From positions 1,178,001 to 1,242,000 of the forward strand of contig NZ_CP073766.1 of NCBI RefSeq assembly GCF_018255755.1: 64,000 nucleotides of DNA, in the 5' to 3' direction. Positions 1-12,500 of this stretch are shown here, piece after piece. Each line of letters starts with the position of its first letter. Position 1 is the first letter of the stretch. A program made the translations under genes and the position numbers. The notes beneath the pieces were generated by a model that worked only from the letters and a program-made list of their open reading frames with translations, had not been told where the DNA came from and made no database searches. Source of the DNA: Chitinophaga sp. HK235. Lineage in GTDB: Bacteria; Bacteroidota; Bacteroidia; Chitinophagales; Chitinophagaceae.

Positions 1-1925
1 GTTTGGTCCAGATGTGCTGACAAGGAGGCTATCGTTGGATAATCGAAAATATCACCTATAGATACTTCCACCTCCATCGATTTACGGATAGCAGACACCA
101 AACGGATAGCCAGTAAGGAATGACCCCCTAAGGCAAAAAAGTTATCCAATCGTCCTGCATACTCCAGCTCCAACAGCGAGCACCAAATAGCTGAGAGCAA
201 CTTCTCTGTTACACTCTTGGGTGCGTCATAATCAGCCCCCTGTACTTCCTTCACCGGCGTACGCAATGATTTCCTGTCTATTTTACCATTGGATAACAAC
301 GGAAATTTGTCCAGTACCACCAATCCGGATGGAATCATGTAGTCTGGCAAATGTTCCTGCAAGTACGCATCCACAGCGCTTCTACTGTAATCAGCTGCAG
401 TAACCAGATAGCCAGTCAATCGTTGCAGACCACCCTCTTCTCCATGGCATACCGCTACTCCCTGTAGCACACCGGGAGCCCCTTCCAGCACACGCGCTAT
501 CTCTTCCAGTTCTACACGATAACCACGGATCTTCAACTGATCATCTCTTCTACCTAAAAACATAATATTACCATCCGGTAAATATTTTACGATATCTCCT
601 GTTCGATAAAGACGACCACCAGTACTAAATGGATCGGCTATAAACCGTTCTGATGTTAGCGCTGCATTATTCAGATAACCAGCGCCTACTCCATCACCAC
701 CAATAAAGAGTTCCCCCGGAATACCCACCGGACATAGCTGCAAGCGTTCACTCAGCACATAAACACGGCTATTGGAAAAGGGTCTACCGATAGGAATATG
801 CTGGTCATATACCCGGTCTCTTTCCACGATATGCAATAATTTCCCTATAGTCGTTTCCGTGGGCCCGTAGTGATTTACCACCATGCAGGTGCCACGGGAA
901 GAAAATATACGGGTGGTTACATCTGCGTCCAGCACTTCACCACCAAATATCAGCAGTTTGGCCGGCAGCAGTAAATTGACTGAAGACAAGGCTTTCCAGT
1001 GAGATGGTACTATCTTCAAACAATCGATCGAATGCGATGAAAAATAGGTCTGTAATTTCTCACTATCATTGATCATTCTCTTTGTGAACAGATGCAGACT
1101 ACCGCCACTGGTTAATGCATGATATAGTATCGTATTACCAAGATCGGTGGCAATGCCCGCCAATAAAGCAAATGAATGACAATCAGTTATTGGTAAAGCC
1201 GCCTGTAATCCTGATAAATAATCCAGCAGGTTACCATGTGTGATCATCACACCTTTCGGATTACCGGTACTCCCGGAAGTATAGATCACATAAGCCAAAT
1301 CGGAAGCACACAGTGTTGAAGACACAGCCTTAACAGGGTAACGACGGAGGATATCCATATCCCCATCCAGTGCGATAATATGATCCACGGTACTGGTTTC
1401 AACCAATCCCCGGCAGGCATCGCTGCTGACTACTACCGATGCCCCTGTATCCGTCAACACATAACCGATACGCTGCGGATAATCAGGATCAACCGGTACA
1501 TAAGCGCCTCCGGCTTTCAGAATACCCAACAGTCCCACAATCATCTCCGGCGAACGCTCTATACACAACACTACCAATGAACCTTTTTTAACGCCCAGGT
1601 AGCGCAAGTGACAGGCCAATTGATTGGAACGTTCTTCCAGCTCACGATAACTCAGTGCAGAGGATTCAAACACCAATGCAGTGGCTGACGGAATACTGGC
1701 CGCCTGGTCGGAAAATAAATCTGCGATATTGTCTTTCGCTGCTACAGGCGGTACAACAACATCTCCACTAAATACGTCTTTTAACAGAACCGTTTCTGCG
1801 GCTGGCAACATAGACAACAGACCTATTTCCTGCAACGGATTTGTTACAACAGATAACAACAGTTGTTCAAAATGTTTTGCCATCCTGGCAATCATTTCTG
1901 CGCGGAATAAATCACTGCGATAGGT
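1..1925 (-). repeat. Duplicated Asp-module segment (end of C, A, PCP), copy 1
   Basis: Aligns with 9784-11708 at a constant offset of 9783 bp at four points checked (bases 1, 1021, 1381, 1861). There are therefore no net indels over about 1.9 kb. In the stretches compared by eye the two DNA copies are roughly 90% identical. The copy probably continues past the left edge. Confidence 0.85.
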
Positions 1926-4900
1926 AATACCAATATGTAACCCATCTTCATTTTCAGTTATCGAAAAGTTGATGTCAAACTTGGCAGCTGCCTGGTCTGT
2001 TGTATCTCCGGACAATACAACATTACCTAAACGAAGCACTGGTGTACTGTTCCCCTGCTGCATCACAAACATTACCCTAAACAAGGGATTCCTGCTCATA
2101 TCCCTTTCCTTTACTACTGCTTCCACCACTTTTTCAAACGGCGCATCGGCATGATCATATGCATCAAGGGTCGTAGTTTTTACCTCCTGTAACAGTGATA
2201 CAAAAGTGGAATGCCCCTGCACATGGCTACGCAGCGCCAGCGTGTTGACAAAAAATCCGATCAATCCATCCAGCACCTGTTGTGGGCGGACCGCTGTAGA
2301 GCAACCTACACAAATATCAGCCTGTCCGGTATAACGATGCAGCAATACCTTGAAAACCGCCAGCAACGCCATAAATAAGGTAGCCCCCTGCTGATGCGAT
2401 ATTTCTGCCAGTTGTTTAGATAAATGACTATCAATACCAAAAGTAATTTTTGCACCATCCGTACTTTGCACAGGAGGCTGCCTATAATCAACAGGCAGCT
2501 CTAATTGCTGTACACCAGTCAGCTTTTCTTTCCAGTAATCCAGCTTTTTATCCAGTACTGATCCTGACAAATAATTCCGTTGCCAGATAGCATAATCCAC
2601 GTATTGAACGGGTAGCGGCAGCAACTGTGGTATGCGCGCTGCTGTATAGGCTTCATACAACACTGCCAGTTCCCGTACAATAATGTTGACAGACCAGGCA
2701 TCCGCGGCAATATGGTGCAAGGTGATCACTAGTTGATATTCTTCTTCACCAAGCACTATTAAATGCCCGCGCAACATATGACTGGCAGACAAATCAAACG
2801 GGGTATTAATCAATGTTTTTACATACGCCTGCAAAGCTGCATGATCGGTTTGGTATGTCAGCTCATCTACTATATGTAATTGCCACTGGTCCTTATCCAG
2901 CACACGTTGGCAGGCAATGCCATCTTCCTGTTCAATTACTGTGCGCAATACCTCATGCCGGTTTATGATCGTTTGCAAGGCGCGTGACAAAGCAGCTATA
3001 TCCAGGTTGCCTTCCATCCGCAATACGGCGGGGATGTGATATGGCATACTGCCCTCCATCTGATCAATAAACCACAAACGCTCCTGGCTATACGATAATG
3101 GAATACGCGCGGGTCTGACAACAGATACAACAGGTGGCAATGATGACTGACCATGTTGTACCTTTATATGAGCAGATAATCCGGCTATAGTAGGATACAG
3201 AAACAGATCTTTCATAGATATTACCATGTCCAGTTCTTTCTGTAGCACAGACATCAGGCGCATTACCAACAGTGAATGTCCTCCCAGCTTAAAGAAATTA
3301 TCGTGTATACCTACCAGTGATACGCCCAATACATTCTGCCAGATTTGCGCCAGCTGCTGTTCTGTTTTATCACGTGGCGCCACATAGTCTATCCTGTGCC
3401 GCTCTTCCCCATTGGGTTGCGGCAATGCCCATTTATCAATTTTACCATTGGCGGTAAGCGGAAACTCAGGCAAAGCAACCATGAAGGCCGGTATCATGTA
3501 TGCAGGCAACTTACTTTCCAGGTAAGCATATATTTCTTCCCTGTCAAACACACCGTGAGGCACAATGTAGCTTATCAACCGGTTGTATCCTTGTTGCTCC
3601 CTATCCACCACCACTACTGCCTGTTTTACCAGGGGACATTGTTCCAGTACCAGCGCTATCTCGGCCGGCTCAATCCTGTAACCACGAATTTTCACCTGCT
3701 CATCCTTACGGCCAAGATATACGATAGTACCATCCGGCAACCATTTCGCTATATCTCCCGTCGCATACATTTTCCCCCCTGCCTTACTGAATGTATCTGC
3801 TATAAATTTTTCTGTTGTCAAATCCGGGCGATTTAAATACCCGCGGGTAACTCCCGCACCGGCTATATACAATTCACCTGCCACCCCTATAGGGGCCAGC
3901 GCGCCGTGTGCATCCAGGATATACGCCCGCACATTGGGTAATGGCGTACCAATTGGCAGGGTAGATAGCTGATCCAGGCTGCCCGGCTTATAATGATGTA
4001 TAGTAGCCGATATGGTCGTTTCTGTAGGTCCGTAAATGTTATAAAAGTCAACGAAACTACTCCACTTTTCAGCCAGTGTTACCTGGCACTGTTCACCACC
4101 GGAAATAACCCGTTTCAACCCATTATAACGGCCTGGCGTGACCTGTATCAGAAAACCATTAGTAGCTTCCAGGTGAGTGATTCCCTGCTCTTTCAGCAAC
4201 TGTTCAAACAGGTGAATATCCAACAATGTTTCTTTGTTGATTAAAACCAAAGCCGCACCATTCAACAATGCAAAGAATATTTGCTCTATAGCAGCATCAA
4301 AGCTACAGTTAGAGAGCAACAGTACTCTTTCTTCCTTTTTAATATCGTACACCTTACTCTGGCAATATATAAGGTTTACCAGTGACCGATGTATTGCCTG
4401 TACCCCTTTAGGTTGGCCGGTTGATCCGGAAGTATAGATCACATAGGCAAGGTGTTCAGGAGAAGGTCCGGTTGTCAATGGGGTGGCAGGATACGCATGA
4501 ATACAGCTCCATTCTCCATCAGCCGGAACAATCTCTGCCTGAGGCGCGGCGGCTTTTAATACAGGAGCCAGGCTCTGGTTACTTAATATCATATTGACAC
4601 CAGTATCTGTCAATATATAACTGATTCGTTCTGCAGGATATTCGGGATCTATGGGTATATAGGCGCCACCAGCTTTCATGATACCCAATATCCCTACTAT
4701 CATTTCCAACGACGGCATCATACAAACCGCCACCGGTATCTCCGGCGTAATCCCTTTGCTGCGCAGGTGATGCGCCAGTTGTGATGATCTTGTATCCAGT
4801 TCGCTGTAGGTGAGTGATGCAGCTCCCAATAATACAGCAGTGGCACCGGGAGCAGCTGCAGCCTGTGATGCAAATAGATCCACTACCGTTTTATCTTCGG

Positions 4901-6512
4901 GGAAAGTGGTGGCCGTATTATTAAACGTTATTTGCAACTGCTGTACTTCATCAGCTGTAAGCAGTGTAAGTGTACCTATCTGTGCATGTGGGGTTGCTAC
5001 AACGGACCGTAATAACTGCTTAAAATGATCCGCCATGCGCACTATCGTTTCCCTGCTGAACAGGTCAACATTATACACGATGCTTCCACTCAATCCTGTT
5101 GCTGTTTCCAGAATAGAAAGAGATAAATCCAGCTGCGCTGTGACACGATCTACTTCTACCGGCAGTAACGTCACCTCGCCTAAACGAAGCGCCGGTACCG
5201 GCGGCGTGTTCTGCAGTGAAAACATCACCTGGAACAATGGATGCCTGTCCATATCACGCTCCTTCACCACTGCTTCCACTATTTTTTCGAAAGGTACCTC
5301 CTGGTGATCATAAGCGGCTAAAGTGGTTTCCTTTACTTGCTGTAATAAAGAAATAAAGGAAGGATGATTACTCAGATCGCTGCGTAATGCCAGTGTGTTG
5401 ATAAAAATACCCACCAGCCCTTCCAGCTCCTGCCGGTTCCGGCCAGCTATAGGGCTGCCAATACAACTGTCCTCCTGACCGGTGTAGCGATACAACAATA
5501 CCTTAAACGCAGCCAGCAAGGTCATAAAGAGTGTGGCGCCCTGTTGGTTGGATAATTGCCGCAACTGATCCGACAGCTCACGATCAAGGCTAAACGCAAC
5601 AGTAGCCCCCTCATTACGCTGTACGGCCGGACGTACATAGTCTGTCGGTAATTGCAGGGTAGTTACGCCTGCCAGCTTACTTTTCCAGTATTCCAATGTT
5701 GATTTCAACAGGGGCACCGATAAATAATCCCGTTGCCAGATCGCATAGTCTGCGTACTGGATGTCCAGTGATGGCAATACTGCAGGATGACCTGTTATAT
5801 AGGCATTGTACAGTTCGCCCAACTCACGAACGATAATACTCATAGACCAACCATCGGCTGCAATATGATGCATCGTTGCTACCAGTATGTGTTCCGCTTC
5901 ACCTAAACGGATTAAATGTGCGCGCAGCATATGATGCGCGGATAAGTCAAAGGGGATGGCGATCAATGATTGAATCAGCGATTGCAATGCTGCCTCATTT
6001 TCATAATAAGCCGGTTCATCTATCTCTGTTAGCTGCCAGTTATCTTCTTCCCGTATGCGCTGATAAGCTGTGCCCGCTGTGGTGTATATCACTGTGTGTA
6101 ACACCTCATGCCGGTTTACGATGGCTTGTAATGAATGTATGAGCGCGGCTTTATTCAATGGTCCTCTTAGCCGTAATACGGCTGGTATATGATAATGTGT
6201 GGAACCTTCCAGCTGGTCTATAAACCACAGGCGTTCCTGGCTATATGACAAAGGAATATTTAGTAGTCCTGTCCTGGGAATGGCGGTGATATTTTTATCC
6301 GCAGCCATATCCTGTTCACTTTGCCCGATCTCATTCAGATAGGCTATTAATTGAGCTTTATTATGTTTCAGTTCGTACAGGAAGGAACTGTCAATTTCTT
6401 TTTCCTCATCCAGCTGTACAATCAATTCATCATTATCAATAGATATTTTTATCCCGTTTTCGCTGGCCTTTTCCAATAGAGCAATGGTCGCTGTTAATTT
6501 ATCCTGAGACAT
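1..6512 (-). CDS. Non-ribosomal peptide synthetase, two modules visible, 3' end cut by window edge
   Basis: Third protein of the lipopeptide assembly line; 2170 codons lie in the window and the frame is still open at base 1. Order from the start (ATG at 6512): TubC-type docking domain (aa 1-60), C1 (nt about 6260-4930, HHIAADGWS), A1 (4890-3440), PCP1 (3370-3160), C2 (3110-1770, HHIAADAWS with Ala for the usual Gly), A2 (1740-280), PCP2 (215-1, FFALGGHSLLAIRL). The A1 pocket reads about DAEEIGIIS-K. Its two acidic residues suggest a basic side chain (Lys, Orn or Arg), at low certainty. The A2 pocket reads DLTKIGHIG-K, the established Asp-type code. The gene starts 39 bp after its upstream neighbour with no obvious ribosome-binding site, so it is probably co-transcribed. 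There is no epimerase in the visible part. Reading frame was checked at the start, in A1 and at the left-edge PCP, and all agree. C2-A2-PCP2 is a near copy of the first module of the neighbouring gene. Confidence 0.93.
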   Translation of the reverse strand, partial: MSQDKLTATIALLEKASENGIKISIDNDELIVQLDEEKEIDSSFLYELKHNKAQLIAYLNEIGQSEQDMAADKNITAIPRTGLLNIPLSYSQERLWFIDQLEGSTHYHIPAVLRLRGPLNKAALIHSLQAIVNRHEVLHTVIYTTAGTAYQRIREEDNWQLTEIDEPAYYENEAALQSLIQSLIAIPFDLSAHHMLRAHLIRLGEAEHILVATMHHIAADGWSMSIIVRELGELYNAYITGHPAVLPSLDIQYADYAIWQRDYLSVPLLKSTLEYWKSKLAGVTTLQLPTDYVRPAVQRNEGATVAFSLDRELSDQLRQLSNQQGATLFMTLLAAFKVLLYRYTGQEDSCIGSPIAGRNRQELEGLVGIFINTLALRSDLSNHPSFISLLQQVKETTLAAYDHQEVPFEKIVEAVVKERDMDRHPLFQVMFSLQNTPPVPALRLGEVTLLPVEVDRVTAQLDLSLSILETATGLSGSIVYNVDLFSRETIVRMADHFKQLLRSVVATPHAQIGTLTLLTADEVQQLQITFNNTATTFPEDKTVVDLFASQAAAAPGATAVLLGAASLTYSELDTRSSQLAHHLRSKGITPEIPVAVCMMPSLEMIVGILGIMKAGGAYIPIDPEYPAERISYILTDTGVNMILSNQSLAPVLKAAAPQAEIVPADGEWSCIHAYPATPLTTGPSPEHLAYVIYTSGSTGQPKGVQAIHRSLVNLIYCQSKVYDIKKEERVLLLSNCSFDAAIEQIFFALLNGAALVLINKETLLDIHLFEQLLKEQGITHLEATNGFLIQVTPGRYNGLKRVISGGEQCQVTLAEKWSSFVDFYNIYGPTETTISATIHHYKPGSLDQLSTLPIGTPLPNVRAYILDAHGALAPIGVAGELYIAGAGVTRGYLNRPDLTTEKFIADTFSKAGGKMYATGDIAKWLPDGTIVYLGRKDEQVKIRGYRIEPAEIALVLEQCPLVKQAVVVVDREQQGYNRLISYIVPHGVFDREEIYAYLESKLPAYMIPAFMVALPEFPLTANGKIDKWALPQPNGEERHRIDYVAPRDKTEQQLAQIWQNVLGVSLVGIHDNFFKLGGHSLLVMRLMSVLQKELDMVISMKDLFLYPTIAGLSAHIKVQHGQSSLPPVVSVVRPARIPLSYSQERLWFIDQMEGSMPYHIPAVLRMEGNLDIAALSRALQTIINRHEVLRTVIEQEDGIACQRVLDKDQWQLHIVDELTYQTDHAALQAYVKTLINTPFDLSASHMLRGHLIVLGEEEYQLVITLHHIAADAWSVNIIVRELAVLYEAYTAARIPQLLPLPVQYVDYAIWQRNYLSGSVLDKKLDYWKEKLTGVQQLELPVDYRQPPVQSTDGAKITFGIDSHLSKQLAEISHQQGATLFMALLAVFKVLLHRYTGQADICVGCSTAVRPQQVLDGLIGFFVNTLALRSHVQGHSTFVSLLQEVKTTTLDAYDHADAPFEKVVEAVVKERDMSRNPLFRVMFVMQQGNSTPVLRLGNVVLSGDTTDQAAAKFDINFSITENEDGLHIGITYRSDLFRAEMIARMAKHFEQLLLSVVTNPLQEIGLLSMLPAAETVLLKDVFSGDVVVPPVAAKDNIADLFSDQAASIPSATALVFESSALSYRELEERSNQLACHLRYLGVKKGSLVVLCIERSPEMIVGLLGILKAGGAYVPVDPDYPQRIGYVLTDTGASVVVSSDACRGLVETSTVDHIIALDGDMDILRRYPVKAVSSTLCASDLAYVIYTSGSTGNPKGVMITHGNLLDYLSGLQAALPITDCHSFALLAGIATDLGNTILYHALTSGGSLHLFTKRMINDSEKLQTYFSSHSIDCLKIVPSHWKALSSVNLLLPAKLLIFGGEVLDADVTTRIFSSRGTCMVVNHYGPTETTIGKLLHIVERDRVYDQHIPIGRPFSNSRVYVLSERLQLCPVGIPGELFIGGDGVGAGYLNNAALTSERFIADPFSTGGRLYRTGDIVKYLPDGNIMFLGRRDDQLKIRGYRVELEEIARVLEGAPGVLQGVAVCHGEEGGLQRLTGYLVTAADYSRSAVDAYLQEHLPDYMIPSGLVVLDKFPLLSNGKIDRKSLRTPVKEVQGADYDAPKSVTEKLLSAIWCSLLELEYAGRLDNFFALGGHSLLAIRLVSAIRKSMEVEVSIGDIFDYPTIASLSAHLDQ

Positions 6513-6551
6513 ATTTAAGGGTTTAATAAAGATAGAAATAGACGTTTCCGG

Positions 6552-9500
6552 TTATAGTTTAATGGTCTTTACATTTTTGGGGGTAACAGCCGCCGCATGC
6601 TGAATAGCGCTGATATGCCTTGCCATGGCTTCAATAGTAGCAAGCTGAAAGAATAACTTAACAGATATTTTTATATCAAACGTTTTTCGTATGGCAGCGA
6701 TTAAACGAAGTGCCATCAGAGAATGGCCTCCCAGCTCAAAGAAATTATCGTATATGCCTATCTGTGATATTCCTAATAGCCCGGTCCAGATATCTGCCAG
6801 GGTACTTTCTGTTGCAGTACGTGGTGCCACAAACTCATGTGCAGACAATGCGGCGCTGTCCGGCGCAGGTAACGCCTGCTTGTTAACCTTACCATTAGCC
6901 GTGAGCGGTAATTGATCCAGTGCGATTAATATGCCTGGTATCATGTACTCAGGCAGCTTGTTACGGAGATAATCCATGATACCCTTTCTATCAAAATCAC
7001 CTGCAGGCACAATATAGGCTACCAGTTGTTTATGCCCGGCATGATTATCTCCCCTTACCACCACCACTACCTGCCTAACCAGCTCACATTGTTGCAGCGC
7101 ACTTTCCACTTCACCCAACTCTATACGGTAGCCGCGGATCTTTACCTGGTCATCTGCCCTACCCAGGTATTCAATATTGCCATCAGCCAGCCAACGGGCA
7201 ATATCCCCAGTTTTATATAATCTGGCATCCGGAAGGGTACTGAATGGGTCTGGGAGAAATTTTTCAAGTGTACCATTCGGCCGATTTAAATACCCTCTTG
7301 CCACCTGTACACCACCGATATACAGTTCACCGGCTATTCCTATTCCACAGAGCCTCTTTTGTGCATCCAGAATGTACAGTTGTGTATTACTGATTGGCTT
7401 ACCAATGGGCGGCAACAGTCTTTCCTCATAGTCTGACGCCACTATTTCATAGGCACTTACTACGTGCGCCTCCGTAGGTCCGTAATAGTTATACAACCTG
7501 GCATCGGCCCTGTCCATTAATTCCCTGATATCTTCGCTCAGGCGTAATTGTTCTCCTGCCGTAAATATTCCTTCCAGGCTACGCGGGTATATAGTGGCTG
7601 CTTTGACGTACTCACATAAATTTTTCAGCACCACATATGGCAGGAACAGATAATTAATATGATATTGTTCTATCAATCCAAGCATTTCACTCATATCCCT
7701 GCGTTTTCCTTCCTCAATGAGGTATACGGTACCACCAAAGCAAAGCGGTAAAAATATTTCCTGGAAGCTGGCATCAAAATTCAGGCTGGCGAATTGCAAC
7801 ACGCGTTTTCCGGAGATATCGCCGAGCTCTCCCTTCTGCCATAGCAAAAGATTTAACAGCGCACCAGCGGTCATCTCCACTCCTTTTGGCTGACCGGTAG
7901 TGCCGGAAGTGTACAATACATAGGCCAGGGAAGTTGCCGCTGTTGCTGCCGGCGGATCATATTTCAATGCAGCAGCCAGCTGCTCCCAATCACTATCTAT
8001 TACTATCAGCTCTAAATCAGGATACATATTTACTTTCTCCCGGCAGGCATGGCTGGTTAACAGGATTTTGCTGCGAGTATCAGCAATCATATATTGAATG
8101 CGTGCCGCCGGATATTCAGGATCTATCGGCACATAAGCACCTCCTGCCTTCAGTATTCCTAATATGGCCACTACCATATTCAACGATCTTTCTATACAAA
8201 GAGGCACCAGCGTATCTGCCCCTACGCCTTTGCTGCGCAGGAAATTCGCTAAATGACTGGCACGCGTGTCCAATGCCTCATAACTCAGGGTTTCGTCTTC
8301 AAAAACCACTGCAGCCGCTGCTGGCGTAAGTGCCGCCTGTTTCGCAAACAAATCTGTGATAGTTGTATCAGGATAGGATACTGTAGTGGCATTAAATGTT
8401 TTCAGTAATTGTTGTTCCTCTCTTTCATTCAGCATCTGCAGGGTGTCTATGTTATCCGCAGGCGATGCTGCAATGGAACACAATAATTGCTCAAAATGAG
8501 TCAGCAACCGGACAATAGTATCTTCTTTAAACAGATCTTTACTGTATTCCACACTTACTTCCAACCCATCCTGTTCTTCTGCAACAAAGAATGTCATATC
8601 AAATTTTGAAGTGGAATACAGCAAAGGATCAGCCGAAAGCTGTATATCCGGCAAACGTACCTCCGACAAAGCATTGTTCTTTTTCCAGACAAACATTACC
8701 TGGAATAAGGGATTAAGACCGACTTCCCGCTGCTTTACCACCGCTTCCACTATTTTTGCAAAAGGCACTTCCTGGTGTGCATAAGCGTTTAACGTAGTAG
8801 TTCTCACTTGTTGTAACAATGTCGTAAAGGAAGGATTATTACTCAGGTCATTCCGCAGCACCAGTGTATTGACAAAAAAACCAATCAGCTCTTCCAGCTC
8901 CTGAAGAATCCTTCCGGATACCGGGCTTCCCACACAGATATCCGTTTGCCCGCTATAGCGATACAACAATACCTTGAAAGCCGCCAGGATTGTCATGTAC
9001 AAGGTAGCATGATGCTCCCGGCTCAGTTGCTGCAATTGCAGTGTTACTGCCGGATCAATCCTGCAGGAGACGAGTCCGCCACATATGCTCTGCATAGCCG
9101 GCCGGGTATAATCCACAGGCAGCGATAATACCGCTGCTCCCTCCAATTGCTGTTTCCAGTATGCCAGCTGTTGCGCTGCCATAGCACCAGACAGACATTC
9201 CTGTTGCCACAATGCATAATCTGCATACTGAACAGGTAATACGGGCAGTTGCACAACATGACCGGTAATATACGCTGTATATAATTTCACCACCTCACGC
9301 ACTAAAATATCCTGCGACCATTCATCTGATGCCATATGATGTGCCATTAATATCAACAGGTGTTCCGCTTCCGTAAGCGGGATCAGGTGAGCGCGCAGCA
9401 TATGATCTTCAGACAGGTTAAACGGCAACTGAATTAAACCTGTTATATACTCCTTCAACTCCGGTGAACCATCTTTAAATAAAGTATCCGTCACAGTTAC

Positions 9501-12500
9501 CAATTGCCATTGATTTCTGGCCAGCACCTGCTGAGAGGGTTGACCGTCCTGCTCTACTATCACAGTTCGCAGTATTTCATGACGATTCACTATTTCCTGC
9601 AGCGCATGCGTCAGCGCCTCACGGTTCAATTGTCCTGTTAACCGCAATACATGTGGCACATGATATTGCACACTGCCCGCCAGCTGGTCAATAAACCACA
9701 AACGTTCCTGGCTATACGATAAGGGTATCTGCGCCGGACGTGGATCATAACGTTTGATTCCCGGTAATACCGGCCGCCCCGATGTTTGGCTCAGATGCGC
9801 TGATAAGGAGGCTATTGTTGGATAATCGAAAATATCCCCTATAGATACTTCCACTTCCATCGATTTACGGATGGCAGATACCAGACGGATAGCCAGTAAG
9901 GAATGACCCCCTAAGGCAAAAAAGTTATCCAATCGTCCTACATGGTCCAGCTCCAGCAGCGAGCACCAGATATTTGAAAGCAGCTCTTCGGCTACATTTT
10001 CGGATGCAACATCATCTGATTCCCGTACTTCCCTCACGGGATCCGGTAACGATTTCCGGTCTATCTTACCGTTGGATAACAACGGAAATTTGTCCAGCAC
10101 CACTAATTCGGATGGAATCATGTAGTCTGGCAAATGTTCCTGCAGGTACGCATCCACAGTACTTCTACTGTAATCAGCTGCAGTAACCAGATAGCCGGTC
10201 AATCGTTGCAGACCACCATCTTCTCCATGGCATACCACCACTCCCTGTAGCACGCCGGGAGCGCCCTCCAGCACACGCGCTATCTCTTCCAACTCTACAC
10301 GATAACCACGGATCTTTAGCTGGTCATCTCTTCTACCCAAAAACATAATATTACCATCCGGTAAATATTTTACGATATCTCCTGTTCGATAAAGACGACC
10401 ATTATCACTAAACGGATCGGTTATAAAGCGTTCTGATGTTAATGCTGCATTATTCAGATAACCAGCACCTACACCATCACCACCAATAAAGAGTTCCCCC
10501 GGAATACCCGCCGGACATAGCTGCAAACGATCGCTCAGCACATAAACACGGCTATTGGAAAAGGGTTTACCGATTGGAATATGCTGGTCATATACCCGAT
10601 CTCTTTCTACGATATGCAATAATTTACCTATAGTCGTTTCCGTGGGTCCGTAGTGATTTACCACCACGCAGCTGCTACCGGAGGAAAATATACGGGTGAC
10701 TACATCGGCATCCAGCACTTCACCGCCAAAAATCAGCAGCCTGGCAGGCAGCAGCAAATCGCCAGAGGACAAGGCTTTCCAATGTGATGGCACTATCTTC
10801 AAACAGTCGATCGAATGCGACGAAAAATATGTTTGTAATTTTTCACTGTCGTTGATCATTTCCCTGGTAAACAGATGCAGACTGCCCCCACTCGTTAATG
10901 CATGGTATAGTATAGTATTACCCAAATCCGTAGATATGCCTGGCAGCAAGGCAAATGAGTGACAATCAGATACCGGCAGGGCCGCTTTCAGGCCTGATAA
11001 ATAATCCAACAGGTTGCCATGGGTAATCATCACTCCTTTCGGATTGCCGGTACTCCCGGAAGTATAGATCACATAAGCCAAATCGGATGCGCGCACTGTT
11101 GAAGCCATAGCCTTTACAGGGTATCGACGGAGGATATCTATATCCCCATCCAGTGCTATAATATGATCCACGGCACTGGTTTCAACTAATCCCCTGCAGG
11201 CATTGCTGCTTACTACTGCCGATGCAGCTGTGTCTGACAGCACATAGCCAATACGCTGCGGGTAGTCAGGGTCAACCGGCACATAGGCTCCTCCTGCCTT
11301 CAGGATACCCAGCAATGCCACCATCATCTCCGGAGAACGCTCAATGCACAAGGGCACCAGCGTTCCGGTTTTAACCCCCAGGTGGCGCAGGTGATGTGCC
11401 AGCTGATTGGACCGTTCTTCCAACTCCTGATAACTCAGCGTGGATGATTCAAAAACCAATGCAGTGGCTGACGGGGTGCGCGCCGCCTGAGCGGAAAACA
11501 AATCAGCCATATTGTCGCCCGCTGCTGCACGCGGCACAGCTACGCCGTTACCGGATACTTCCATCAACCGGCTGGCTTCCGCCGCCGACAACATAGGCAA
11601 CAGGCTTATTTCCGCTAATGGGTTTTCTACAACAGACAACAACAGCTGTTCAAAGTGTTTTGCCATCCCGACAATCGCTTCAGCACGGAATAAATCACTG
11701 CGATAGATGATATCAACGTGCAGACCATCTTCATTTTCCGTAACAAAAAAAGTCAGATCAAACCGGGCAGCCACACGATCAAAGGGCAGTACAGTTAAGT
11801 CAACCTCTCCCAAACGAATCACTTTTAAAGCAGGTGCATGTTGCATTACAAACATTACCTGGAACAAGGGATTCTGATGTGAATCCCTGTCTTTTACCAC
11901 TGCCTCCACTATCTTTCCAAAAGGTGTATCCTGATACTCATATGCCTCAACCGTACTTGCCTTCACCTGCTGCAACAGCGATATAAAAGTGGGATGTTTA
12001 CTCAGATCACTACGCAGCACCAGTGTATTGAGAAAAAATCCGATAAGATCTTCCAGCTCCTGTTGCCGCCGGCCTGACAGAGAATAACCGGTACTGATAT
12101 CTGTTTGTCCGCTACACCGGTATAACAGCACCTGAACAGCCGTCAGCATGGTCATGAACAGCGTGGTATCCTGTTGGCGGGATAATTTCTGCAACTGGTC
12201 AGCTATATAACCAGGAAGGGTAAACGAAACCCCTGCGCCATTTGCACTTTGAGCAGTGGATGCTCTGTCAGCAATAGGCAATTGCAACGGTGTATTGTCC
12301 GACAGTTTCTCTTTCCAGTAATCCAGTTTCTTCGCTAACTTTTCTTCTGATAAATCATTTCTTTGCCAGATGGAATAATCCGCATATTGAACGGGTAAAG
12401 GAGAAAGTTCCGGAGCCTCACCCTTTGCATAAGCATTATACAACAACGCCAGCTCACGCACTATGATACCAGAAGACCAGGCATCTGATGCGATATGATG

